Positions 1-6,134 of a DNA stretch of 20,048 nt are shown piece by piece. This stretch comes from JAKSPM01 sp964450645 (GTDB lineage: Bacteria; Bacillota; Clostridia; Oscillospirales; Oscillospiraceae), in NCBI GenBank assembly GCA_964450645.1, contig CAYVEB010000031.1, forward strand, positions 1-20,048. The letters are read 5' to 3'. The notes under the pieces were generated by a model. That model did not search any database, was not told the DNA's origin, and was given only the letters and a program-made list of their open reading frames with translations. Position numbers and translations under genes: made by a program. The stretch's first letter is position 1. Each line of letters opens with the position of its first letter.

Positions 1-160
1 AGTAGAGATACAGCCGTTTCGGGGTATTTCCAGTCCACAAGTGCATACGGATTTTCTTCTGGTAATCCGGGTTCACGATTTCAAGATTCTCTTTGCACCA
101 GCCCTTGACGGCGGGGGTAGGGTCTGTAATGGTCAGATAACTTCCAACTTCCGTAATCAT
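1..160 (-). CDS. Phage DEAD/DEAH-type helicase, N-terminal fragment (runs off the window)
   Basis: Only the first 53 residues are in the window, starting MITEVGSYLTITDPTPAVKG. The stretch NPDYQKKIRMHLWTGNTPKR matches what I recall of the N-terminus of phage-encoded superfamily 2 helicases that sit next to RecU/VRR-NUC-type nucleases. No Walker motif is visible because the gene continues beyond base 1. The ATG lies 2 bases after the stop codon of the preceding nuclease gene, with a modest AGGGA ribosome site about 8 bases upstream, so the two are probably co-transcribed. The family call rests on recall of the N-terminal pattern and on position and is therefore moderate. Confidence 0.6.
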   Translation of the reverse strand, partial: MITEVGSYLTITDPTPAVKGWCKENLEIVNPDYQKKIRMHLWTGNTPKRLYLY

Positions 161-162
161 TC

Positions 163-600
163 TTAGTTCCCTATACTCGCTGCCCATTCATCAAGGGTGA
201 GATATTTTCTTATCCCTGCTTCGGTCAGCGATTTCGCCCCAACCCTTTGCAACATACACAGGTCATCAAAAGGTATCATGTAGATTTTCCCGTCACCAAG
301 CTTCATTGCAAAGTAGCAATAGGTATTTCCCTTCGCTTCCCATATCGTCATCGCGCCCTCCTGGTTTCCCTCAATACGGGAGAAGGGAAAGCGACCATCC
401 AAACACACCTTACAATCAATCAAGACAGGAATATTGTTCTTTGTCGCTATCACGTCTGCGGGTTGTCCTACCTGGTTCTGCGCCATGTTGTGCGCCCAGA
501 ACCCATGTTCCGCAAGCAGCATACATAGTTCCTGTTCAAACCCGCCGCCTACGGTTCGGTTGCTTATCGGTTTCACTTTATAACACCTACCTCCATTCAT
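163..600 (-). CDS. Phage Holliday-junction-resolvase-like PD-(D/E)xK nuclease
   Basis: Small nuclease of about 145 residues, probably acting in phage recombination or replication-intermediate processing. From the ATG at 600 the key positions are E22 or E24 in GGGFEQEL, D49 in QPADVIA, and D62-x-K64 in LIDCKV. This is the spaced acidic and lysine pattern of PD-(D/E)xK enzymes such as RecU-like resolvases. GRFPFSRIEGNQ at about 70-81 is also typical of this phage family. The frame stays open to 684, but that extension overlaps the 49-aa gene upstream. A GTG at 576 has an AGGTG sequence 7 bases upstream and is an alternative start giving 137 residues. The gene sits between the 49-aa gene and the helicase in a leftward early operon. 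The fold call is fairly secure; resolvase versus another nuclease activity is not. Confidence 0.75.
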   Translation of the reverse strand: MNGGRCYKVKPISNRTVGGGFEQELCMLLAEHGFWAHNMAQNQVGQPADVIATKNNIPVLIDCKVCLDGRFPFSRIEGNQEGAMTIWEAKGNTYCYFAMKLGDGKIYMIPFDDLCMLQRVGAKSLTEAGIRKYLTLDEWAASIGN

Positions 601-736
601 ACTCTTTGCCGTAACGCTGCCTGTACCATTCCTCAAACGCTTTGCGGTGTTTCGGGTCTTTGAAATATTGATTAACCTTTTCAACCAGGATGGAACAGAC
701 AGCCTTTTCTTCCACCAGCGTTGCCAGTTCGTTCAC
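587..736 (-). CDS. Small phage protein of 49 aa, unknown function
   Basis: Reading the minus strand from a GTG at 736 gives 49 residues beginning VNELATLVEEKAV and ending in an aromatic- and arginine-rich tail around FEEWYRQRYGKEYEWR, with a TAG stop at 587-589. The GTG overlaps the TGA of the upstream gene in a 4-base GTGA, the usual sign of translational coupling. Its stop lies inside or just before the start region of the resolvase-like gene. The pattern of DP-x-HRKAFEEWY followed by a short basic-aromatic tail is one I recognise from small hypothetical proteins in phage replication modules. No function is known to me. It is too short for length-filtered gene calling. Confidence 0.65.
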   Translation of the reverse strand: MNELATLVEEKAVCSILVEKVNQYFKDPKHRKAFEEWYRQRYGKEYEWR

Positions 737-957
737 CCTTCGTGGACGGACACTTTACCTTTTTCGTAATCGTTCAGAATGATGTTGCTTACCTTCACAA
801 TCGCGTCAGCCTTTGCGCCTTTGCGGGTCCCGGCAAAGATAGAACTCACTTCGGTCTTGTCCGTGATAATGCCTCTCTGCTTCAACTGGCAAATCAGCCA
901 GACAAAAGAGAGTCGTTGCTTCTTGAGGCGGCCACGAATTTCATCCAGTTTATCCAC
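733..957 (-). CDS. Small helix-turn-helix-like phage protein, first gene of the leftward operon
   Basis: 74 residues with a GTG start at 957 and a strong AAAGGGGGTG ribosome site about 6 bases upstream. The sequence MDKLDEIRGRLKKQRLSFVW followed by LICQLKQRGI, TDKTEVSSIFAG and TRKGAKADAI looks like a compact XRE/Cro-like helix-turn-helix, with the putative recognition helix near residues 33-45. It is the first gene behind the consensus leftward promoter at 1144-1172, the place where a Cro-type regulator is expected in lambdoid phages. That suggests, without proving, a regulatory DNA-binding role. The stop overlaps the next gene's start (GTGA). Expression should depend on the repressor encoded at 1219-1581. 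Confidence 0.65.
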   Translation of the reverse strand: MDKLDEIRGRLKKQRLSFVWLICQLKQRGIITDKTEVSSIFAGTRKGAKADAIVKVSNIILNDYEKGKVSVHEG

Positions 958-998
958 GGTTTACACCCCCTTTCTTTGAAGTTTCGTTCAAACAAAAG

Positions 999-1027
999 TT
1001 GACAAAGAATGCCCCAATGGTTATAAT
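999..1027 (+). promoter_or_regulatory. Sigma-A-type promoter reading toward the repressor and integrase
   Basis: TTGACA at 999-1004 and TATAAT at 1022-1027, separated by exactly 17 bases. It would start transcription near 1034 and give a leader of about 185 bases before the repressor start codon at 1219. No better promoter is visible closer to the repressor gene. Confidence 0.65.
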
Positions 1028-1143
1028 AATGGTGCCAATCCATATAACCAGCGAAAACCTGCCGGGTATGATTTCTGCGAAAAATCGTTGCCAGGGAGGG
1101 TGGGTTTCTTATGCCATCGTGAACAACTCTTGTTGACAAAACT

Positions 1144-1172
1144 ATTATAATAGAAATTTCTCTACTTGTCAA
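1144..1172 (-). promoter_or_regulatory. Leftward sigma-A-type promoter for the phage early genes
   Basis: On the minus strand TTGACA (1172-1167), a 17-base spacer and TATAAT (1149-1144) form a perfect consensus promoter. Transcription should begin near 1137 and run into the gene starting at 957. The spacer contains the palindrome AGAAATTTCT, so a repressor bound there would block RNA polymerase directly. Confidence 0.8.
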
Positions 1173-1194
1173 CCTATAAAATGAAATTTCTCTA
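1153..1194. repeat. Paired operator-like repeats GAAATTTCTCTA
   Basis: The 12-base sequence GAAATTTCTCTA occurs at 1153-1164 and again at 1183-1194. Each has the palindromic core GAAATTTC. Their centres are 30 bases apart, about three helical turns, which would place both on the same DNA face. One lies between the -35 and -10 of the leftward promoter and the other just upstream of the repressor ribosome site. They are the best candidates for the repressor's binding sites. Confidence 0.55.
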
Positions 1195-1218
1195 AATATT
1201 TTTAAGGAGGCCAGAAAA

Positions 1219-1581
1219 ATGTCTATTGTTGACCGAATACTCGTTTTACAGGAAGAACGGAATCTTACGAACAAGGATATTGAAGTGGGCGCCGGTTTAG
1301 CCAATGCAAGTGTTTCCCAATGGAAAAAAGGTAAAGGGAAGCCTAGTCTTGAAAACATAATAAAAGTAGCCACTTATTTTCAAGTGACTACTGATTATCT
1401 TTTAGGATTGTCAGATACCCCCGTCAATACCCCTATAGCTGAAAAATCTCTAACGGAAGAAGAACAGCTTTTATTAGACGCTTTTCACTGTGCGTCAACC
1501 CAGGGACGTTTCCATATCATACAGGTTTGTATGAACGAACGTGACGCAGCAATAAAAAGGGAAACCAGAAATGTAGGATAA
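1219..1581 (+). CDS. CI-type XRE-family prophage repressor
   Basis: 120-residue protein with an N-terminal XRE helix-turn-helix spanning about residues 4-65 (MSIVDRILVLQEERNLTNKD, then IEVGAGLANASVSQWKKGKG, with the typical DYLLGLSD segment ending the domain). A short acidic linker and a helical tail follow. There is no Ser/Lys LexA-type autoprotease domain, so induction would need another route such as an antirepressor or a separate protease. The start is fixed by AAGGAGG at 1204-1210. The gene faces away from the leftward early genes and lies 36 bases upstream of the integrase, as expected for a lysogeny module. Operator candidates lie immediately upstream. Confidence 0.85.
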   Translation: MSIVDRILVLQEERNLTNKDIEVGAGLANASVSQWKKGKGKPSLENIIKVATYFQVTTDYLLGLSDTPVNTPIAEKSLTEEEQLLLDAFHCASTQGRFHIIQVCMNERDAAIKRETRNVG

Positions 1582-1617
1582 TTCAGATTACAGATATTAC
1601 AGAATGGAGAAAACATC

Positions 1618-3111
1618 ATGTATGAAGATATCAGTACCGCCTGTCTATACTTGCGTTATTCCAGCGCGAACCAGACGGAACAATCCATTGAGGGGCAAAT
1701 GCGGGTCTGCCGGGAATTCTGCGCCCGCCATAATATACGGGTAGTAGATATGTATATTGACCGCGCTACCTCTGCCAGCAAGGATATTGAGAAGCGCGTA
1801 TCCTTCCTCAAAATGATAAAGGATTCTGAAAAGCATAACTGGGAAGCCGTGGTGGTCTATAAATTGGACAGGTTCTCGCGCTCCCGGTATGACAGTGCCA
1901 ATTATAAGTACCGCCTTAAAAAGAACGGGGTGCAGCTTATCTCTGCCACGGAGAACATCACCAATGACCCAGAAGGAATTATCCTTGAATCTGTGCTTGA
2001 GGGAATGGCAGAATTTTACAGTGCCGAACTTTCTCAAAAAATAAACCGTGGTTTGCGGGAATCTGCCTATAAGCATAACTCCATAGGCGGGTCTATTCCT
2101 CTGGGCTATAAGTCCGTAGGAAAGAAACTTGTTATTGATGAAGAAACGGCTCCCATTGTGCGGGAAGCGTTTACCATGTTCGCGGAAGGCCATACCGTGG
2201 CCGATATATGCAGGACGTTCAACGCAAGGGGGTATAAAACTTCAAAAGGAACCACTTTTGGCAAAAGTTCCTTTTCCAAAATTTTCCGCAACGAAAAATA
2301 CATAGGGGTATATAAATTCCATGACTACCGTGCGGAGGACGTGATACCTTCCATCATTGACAAGGAACTGTTTGACCGTGTGCAAGCCCGCCTATCTGCC
2401 CCTAAACACCCTTCCGGGGAATATAAAGCCACAGCCGTGTATCTGCTCTCCGGGAAGCTATATTGCGGCCACTGTGGGTCAAAGATGAACGCGAACAGCA
2501 ATGGTGAGAACTACCGCTACTATGAGTGTTATGGGAAGAAGAATCTCCACAAAGACTGCCACAAACGGAACCTTCGGAAAGAATTTATAGAGGGCGTGGT
2601 AGCCCGCGACGCTCTCTCCCTGCTCACGGATGAAAACATACAAGAGATTGCCCGAATAGCGGCTGCCACAAATACGCAGGATATAGAGAATGAAACGCAT
2701 ATCCCCGCCATCCGTGGACGGCTACATGAAACAATAGTATCTCTAAACAATCTCACGAAGGCTATTGAAAGCGGGCAAGCCCCGGAAACTCTTGTAAAGC
2801 GCATGATGGAATTAGAGAAAGAAAAGAAATTCCTCACCGCCGAACTCGCAAAGGAAGAACGTGGCGTGGTCTATGTGGATGAAGCCCAGGTCATTTACTG
2901 GTTAGAACAGTTCAAAGAAGGGGACATTGAAGATGATGAGTTTCGTAGGGTTTTGATTGACTTATTCGTAAACTCCGTCACTGTATGGGATGAAGATGAT
3001 GACATGTTTAAAATAACGATTGCCTATAATCTTACTTCCTTGCCGACAAAAACGTACCGCCTCGCAAAAGGCGGTACGTCAGTATCGGATATGGTTTCTA
3101 ATAGTCTATGA
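1618..3111 (+). CDS. int: Large serine recombinase (prophage integrase)
   Basis: 497-residue site-specific integrase of the large serine recombinase family, which joins attP and attB through a phosphoserine intermediate. The N-terminal catalytic domain spans about 1-150: Y11-x-R13-x-S15 carries the likely nucleophile S15, and KLDRFSR at 82-88 supplies further active-site arginines. A recombinase domain follows at about 155-260 (PLGYKSVGKK, then the FNARGYKTSKGTTFG region). A zinc ribbon has C283-xx-C286 and C304/C314. A coiled-coil-rich segment lies at about 345-420. Length is normal for a phage integrase. The start has GGAG about 9 bases upstream. The TGA at 3109-3111 coincides with the point where the convergent transporter gene loses its expected sequence, placing the attachment junction at its 3' end. 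Confidence 0.95.
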   Translation: MYEDISTACLYLRYSSANQTEQSIEGQMRVCREFCARHNIRVVDMYIDRATSASKDIEKRVSFLKMIKDSEKHNWEAVVVYKLDRFSRSRYDSANYKYRLKKNGVQLISATENITNDPEGIILESVLEGMAEFYSAELSQKINRGLRESAYKHNSIGGSIPLGYKSVGKKLVIDEETAPIVREAFTMFAEGHTVADICRTFNARGYKTSKGTTFGKSSFSKIFRNEKYIGVYKFHDYRAEDVIPSIIDKELFDRVQARLSAPKHPSGEYKATAVYLLSGKLYCGHCGSKMNANSNGENYRYYECYGKKNLHKDCHKRNLRKEFIEGVVARDALSLLTDENIQEIARIAAATNTQDIENETHIPAIRGRLHETIVSLNNLTKAIESGQAPETLVKRMMELEKEKKFLTAELAKEERGVVYVDEAQVIYWLEQFKEGDIEDDEFRRVLIDLFVNSVTVWDEDDDMFKITIAYNLTSLPTKTYRLAKGGTSVSDMVSNSL

Positions 3112-4382
3112 TAGGCAACCCAGAAGATGCCGACAAACGCCGTCATTAGCATACCTAAAATCGCACCGTTCGGCGTCGTACGCTTCCAATAGATGCCCAT
3201 TGCAAGGATAACAAAAATGCTGCCTCGGATACTATAAGCAAAATAAACGATATCCAGCAACATCGTGCTATCATACAAGATAATTGCGATACCAATGCAG
3301 CAAAGCCCAGATAATAATGTAGATATCTTCGATACACGCAAAACTCGTTTTTCAGGTGCATCTTTGTAAAAAAACTGGTAAACATCCTTTGTAAACAACG
3401 TCCCACTGGCAAGGAAGATCGGTGAGGCAGTGGAAAGTACCGCGGCCAAAATTGCTGCCAACACCAGGCCCCCAACCACCGGATTCAAAGAAAGCATCAG
3501 CTGCGGCAACGCGAGCTTAGCATCTGCCAACTCTGGAAAATTCACTTTTGCAATCATTCCCAGCAATGCAGTCAGTATCCCAAAAGGTGCAACCAGTGCG
3601 GCAATCCAGAAGGACGAACGAACCGCGGTTTTTTCATCTTTTGCCGCAAGAATAGGTTGAATACCCGCTTGCGCTGTGCATGCCCCAAGAATTGAAGCAA
3701 TAATCCACGAAATAACTTTACTGCTGCCAATTGTAGTAAAGTTAAAATAAGCTTCCGGAAGCTGCGTATGCAGCGCTTTTATTCCACCAACATTACTTAA
3801 CGAAACAATTAACGCCAATCCCACGCCTAAATACATCGTAATCATATGGAGAATATTGGTGTAGCCAACCGCAAGCATCCCGCCGAACAATGTGTATAGG
3901 ATGATTCCAACACCGAGCACCGCAATCGATACTGGTACACTTAGACCAAGGAGCGTCTGACCCAAAGTACCAATCGCGACTAACTGCGAAGCACCTACCA
4001 TCAGCATAACAATTATCAATAAAATTGATGTAACCATCGCCGCACGCTGCCCAAGATATTTTCCGATAATTCCGGAAACCGTCACCTTTCCAAGACTCCG
4101 ATAGAGCCTGGCAAACAACAGTGCAATAAATACAATCCCTAAACCATTGGCAATGGTATACCATGCCCCAGAAAGGCCATAGGTAAAACCGTATTCTGAA
4201 ACGCCAGTTGTAGATGTGCCCCCCATCCATTCCCCGGCCCCTGCCACTACGCGGAGCAACACGCCAAAATTTGCTCCCATAAAAACGTGGGAATTGCGTC
4301 CGCCACGCCGGGAAAATATACTCAGAAATATTGTCAGCAACAAATAGGCGACTATAACGCCAATTTGGACTGCCGTACTCAT
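3024..4382 (-). CDS. Na+:solute symporter (SSS family), 3' end replaced by prophage sequence
   Basis: 452-residue polytopic membrane protein of the sodium:solute symporter (PutP/SSS) family. TM1 is near residues 6-24 (IGVIVAYLLLTIFLSIFSRR), a conserved core follows (GEWMGGTSTTGVSEYGFTYG), and hydrophobic segments continue to about residue 424. YWKRTTPNGAILGMLMTAFV is the usual penultimate-helix region. Family members normally continue for several tens of residues with a further helix. Here the native sequence seems to stop near residue 425 and the last 27 residues are read from the integrase gene, so the protein is probably truncated. The ATG overlaps the ligase stop codon as ATGA, implying translational coupling, so it is the last visible gene of the acylation operon. 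The substrate cannot be read from sequence; import of the acid used by the ligase is an inference from context. Confidence 0.85.
   Translation of the reverse strand: MSTAVQIGVIVAYLLLTIFLSIFSRRGGRNSHVFMGANFGVLLRVVAGAGEWMGGTSTTGVSEYGFTYGLSGAWYTIANGLGIVFIALLFARLYRSLGKVTVSGIIGKYLGQRAAMVTSILLIIVMLMVGASQLVAIGTLGQTLLGLSVPVSIAVLGVGIILYTLFGGMLAVGYTNILHMITMYLGVGLALIVSLSNVGGIKALHTQLPEAYFNFTTIGSSKVISWIIASILGACTAQAGIQPILAAKDEKTAVRSSFWIAALVAPFGILTALLGMIAKVNFPELADAKLALPQLMLSLNPVVGGLVLAAILAAVLSTASPIFLASGTLFTKDVYQFFYKDAPEKRVLRVSKISTLLSGLCCIGIAIILYDSTMLLDIVYFAYSIRGSIFVILAMGIYWKRTTPNGAILGMLMTAFVGIFWVAYHRLLETISDTDVPPFARRYVFVGKEVRL
3048..3079 (-). terminator. Leftward intrinsic terminator inside the integrase 3' end
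   Basis: A perfect 11-bp stem, ACGTACCGCCT at 3052-3062 and AGGCGGTACGT at 3069-3079, encloses a 6-base loop. On the minus strand it is followed directly by TTTT (3051-3048). It should stop transcription coming from the host operon into the prophage. It lies within coding sequence on both strands: near the end of int on plus, and upstream of the first in-frame stop (3024-3026) of the truncated transporter on minus. Confidence 0.75.
3100..3130. other. Probable prophage attachment junction (attL or attR)
   Basis: The transporter protein reads as a normal SSS family member up to about VGIFWVAYH (residue 425, base 3108) and then changes to an unrelated 27-residue tail encoded by the integrase 3' end. 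The int stop is at 3109-3111. The junction is therefore placed around 3100-3130. The exact crossover core cannot be set without the other prophage end or an empty site. Confidence 0.55.
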
Positions 4383-5881
4383 GATGTTCCCCCAGAATTT
4401 TCCGACGTTCCCAGATATGCCTTGCGGTCCAGCTTGCCGTTATAGGTTCGTGCAACACGTTCGACTCGCTCAAATTGGACAGGAACCTTATAACTTTCTA
4501 ATTTTTTCTTTAAAGCCGTAGCAATAGCATTGGGGGAAAACGGCACGTCCTCTCGCATCACCAAAAGCAGCTTTGGTACGTGTCCACTAATCGGATGCTG
4601 TATGGGTATGCAAATACAATCTTCAACTCCATCCAATGACAGCGCCGCTGCCTCAACCTCTGCCGGAGCGACCTTCATTCCTCCTACATTGATAACATCA
4701 TCTTTACGTCCAACGACATAAATAAAGCCTTCTGCATCCATATAACCCAGATCATTCGTAAAGACTACTCCGTCAGCAAGCACCCGCTTCGTTTCCTCCG
4801 GATCGTTTATATACCCCTTCATATTCGTATCCCCCATGCAGGCCAGATACCCCAAGCGTTCTGGGGATGAGCATATGGGTTTGCGATCATCGTCAACAAT
4901 TACAACCTTTGAGCGCGGTAAAGCCTTTCCTACACAACCGGGCTTTCCAGGATATGCGTTGTAGTCATACATACAAACTGATGCAGATTCTGAAGATCCA
5001 TAATTGTTATACAGTCGTGTGTTCGGAAGCAGCCTGCACAAGCGAATTTTATCCGGCTCCGGCAGCGGTGCAGTAGCGGATTCAATAAAGTCCATTCGAT
5101 CCGCATATTTTCCTAGCATATCCCCTGTCAGAGTAAATATCGTTCGAATCGCAGCGGGAGGTAAGCAACACGCAAGCCGTCCTGGGGCTTGATCCATCGC
5201 ATGAAAAAAGGCATCAAGATTTGTCAGCCCATTTAAAATGTGCATTGTACTGCCATTTACCACAGTCGTGATTAACTTTCGAATTGGGTTGGCATGATTT
5301 AGCGGTCCCGGCACAACAATGACCGTATTAGCCTGATAGCCGCAGCCGTAAATAAGGTTTTCTGCTGTTGCTACCAGCGCCTTGTGTGACAATTCAACGC
5401 CTTTCGATACCCCAGTCGTACCGGTCGTGAACAAAATATCAGCAGAATCCTCCGGTTCTGGCAGGGGAAACGCAGCAGCGGCTATCTGCATCGCTATCTG
5501 CAAAATTGCCTTGCTGTCAAGATTTACTAAATTTGGAATGTATGCCGCTTCTTCTGCACTACAAATTGCAAATTTAGCACGCACAGCGGCCGCAATTTTG
5601 GCAAGGCCAACCGGAGGCGTACTCCTTTCTGCTGATGACACAACACCACCAGCAGTATGAATTGCCAAATACGCTACAACATAATCCAACGTCTGCGATG
5701 CCTTAACCAGTACAACATCTCCTTTTTGCAGACCTTTTTCGCGCAGGAGTGTTGCATAGCCCCGCACTAACTTTGCAAGCTGCCCGTATGTTGTAGCTTT
5801 CCCTTCTGCAATTATCGCCAGTTTATCCGGCTGTTGGGCAGCATGTCGGTACAGATATGCGGCAACACTTCCTCCAAACAT
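4379..5881 (-). CDS. AMP-forming acyl/aminoacyl ligase (ANL superfamily), probably loads the adjacent carrier protein
   Basis: 500 residues with all main adenylate-forming motifs: P-loop ILFTTGTTGVSKG at about 149-161, YNNYGSSES as the A5 aromatic/TE motif, GYMDAEGFIYVVGRKDD as the A7/A8 hinge, INVGGMKVAPAEVE after it, and the catalytic lysine K483 in YNGKLDR. Such enzymes activate a carboxylate with ATP and transfer it to a thiol, either CoA or a phosphopantetheine arm. The neighbouring acyl carrier protein gene suggests carrier loading, as DltA does for DltC, but the sequence is not an obvious DltA and the substrate is unknown. The ATG has GGGGGT a few bases upstream. The gene follows the carrier gene by 14 bases and overlaps the symporter gene by 4. 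Confidence 0.88.
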   Translation of the reverse strand: MFGGSVAAYLYRHAAQQPDKLAIIAEGKATTYGQLAKLVRGYATLLREKGLQKGDVVLVKASQTLDYVVAYLAIHTAGGVVSSAERSTPPVGLAKIAAAVRAKFAICSAEEAAYIPNLVNLDSKAILQIAMQIAAAAFPLPEPEDSADILFTTGTTGVSKGVELSHKALVATAENLIYGCGYQANTVIVVPGPLNHANPIRKLITTVVNGSTMHILNGLTNLDAFFHAMDQAPGRLACCLPPAAIRTIFTLTGDMLGKYADRMDFIESATAPLPEPDKIRLCRLLPNTRLYNNYGSSESASVCMYDYNAYPGKPGCVGKALPRSKVVIVDDDRKPICSSPERLGYLACMGDTNMKGYINDPEETKRVLADGVVFTNDLGYMDAEGFIYVVGRKDDVINVGGMKVAPAEVEAAALSLDGVEDCICIPIQHPISGHVPKLLLVMREDVPFSPNAIATALKKKLESYKVPVQFERVERVARTYNGKLDRKAYLGTSENSGGTS

Positions 5882-5895
5882 GATATACCCCCAGC

Positions 5896-6123
5896 CTATT
5901 TCTTTAGGCGTTCTACCATTGCAACAATCGCATCAAGCGAGTTAAAGTTTTCCGGAACGATCTCAGTATATGGAATCTCAATGTCATACTCCATACTAAG
6001 TTCACTGATTACAGACACAATCGACAACGAATCCAGAATACCATCATCCACTAACTTTTTAGATGAAGTAAAATCAATCTGTGGCAATACCTCTTGCAGT
6101 AAAGTTAGAATTTCCTGTCTCAT
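5896..6123 (-). CDS. Acyl carrier protein
   Basis: 75-residue acidic four-helix carrier protein. DGILDSLSIV at residues 28-37 contains S32 in the canonical D-S-L phosphopantetheine attachment site. Length and pattern resemble DltC-type and stand-alone acyl carriers. The start has a strong AGGAGG about 8 bases upstream. It lies between the MBOAT gene (11 bases before it) and the ligase gene (14 bases after it), so it probably carries the activated acyl group from the cytoplasmic ligase to the membrane acyltransferase. It would need a 4'-phosphopantetheinyl transferase encoded elsewhere. It is not a fatty-acid-synthase ACP by context, since no fab genes are near. Confidence 0.92.
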   Translation of the reverse strand: MRQEILTLLQEVLPQIDFTSSKKLVDDGILDSLSIVSVISELSMEYDIEIPYTEIVPENFNSLDAIVAMVERLKK

Positions 6124-6134
6124 TTTAAATCCTC

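Larger units (their letters stand above)
958..1218. promoter_or_regulatory. Divergent immunity and control region of the prophage
   Basis: This 261-base stretch separates the leftward early genes from the rightward repressor gene. It contains a rightward consensus promoter at 999-1027, a leftward consensus promoter at 1144-1172, two copies of GAAATTTCTCTA, and the repressor ribosome site AAGGAGG at 1204-1210. Because the rightward promoter lies to the left of the leftward one, their transcripts run towards each other and overlap by about 100 bases. No credible coding sequence was found here on either strand. Confidence 0.7.

Noticed and set aside
960..1110. Minus-strand hydrophobic reading frame (VIWIGTIIITIGAFFVNFCL) just before the 74-aa phage gene
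   Set aside because: It looks like a small membrane peptide, but its open frame begins after a stop with no ATG, GTG or TTG start and no ribosome site upstream of the hydrophobic part.
1133..1151. TTGACA and TATAAT on the plus strand
   Set aside because: Both boxes are present but only 7 bases apart, so they cannot form a plus-strand promoter. The functional arrangement is on the minus strand.
894..1373. 159-codon minus-strand open frame across the immunity region
   Set aside because: It overlaps the well-supported repressor gene, the divergent promoters and the start of the 74-aa gene, and has no family-like sequence.
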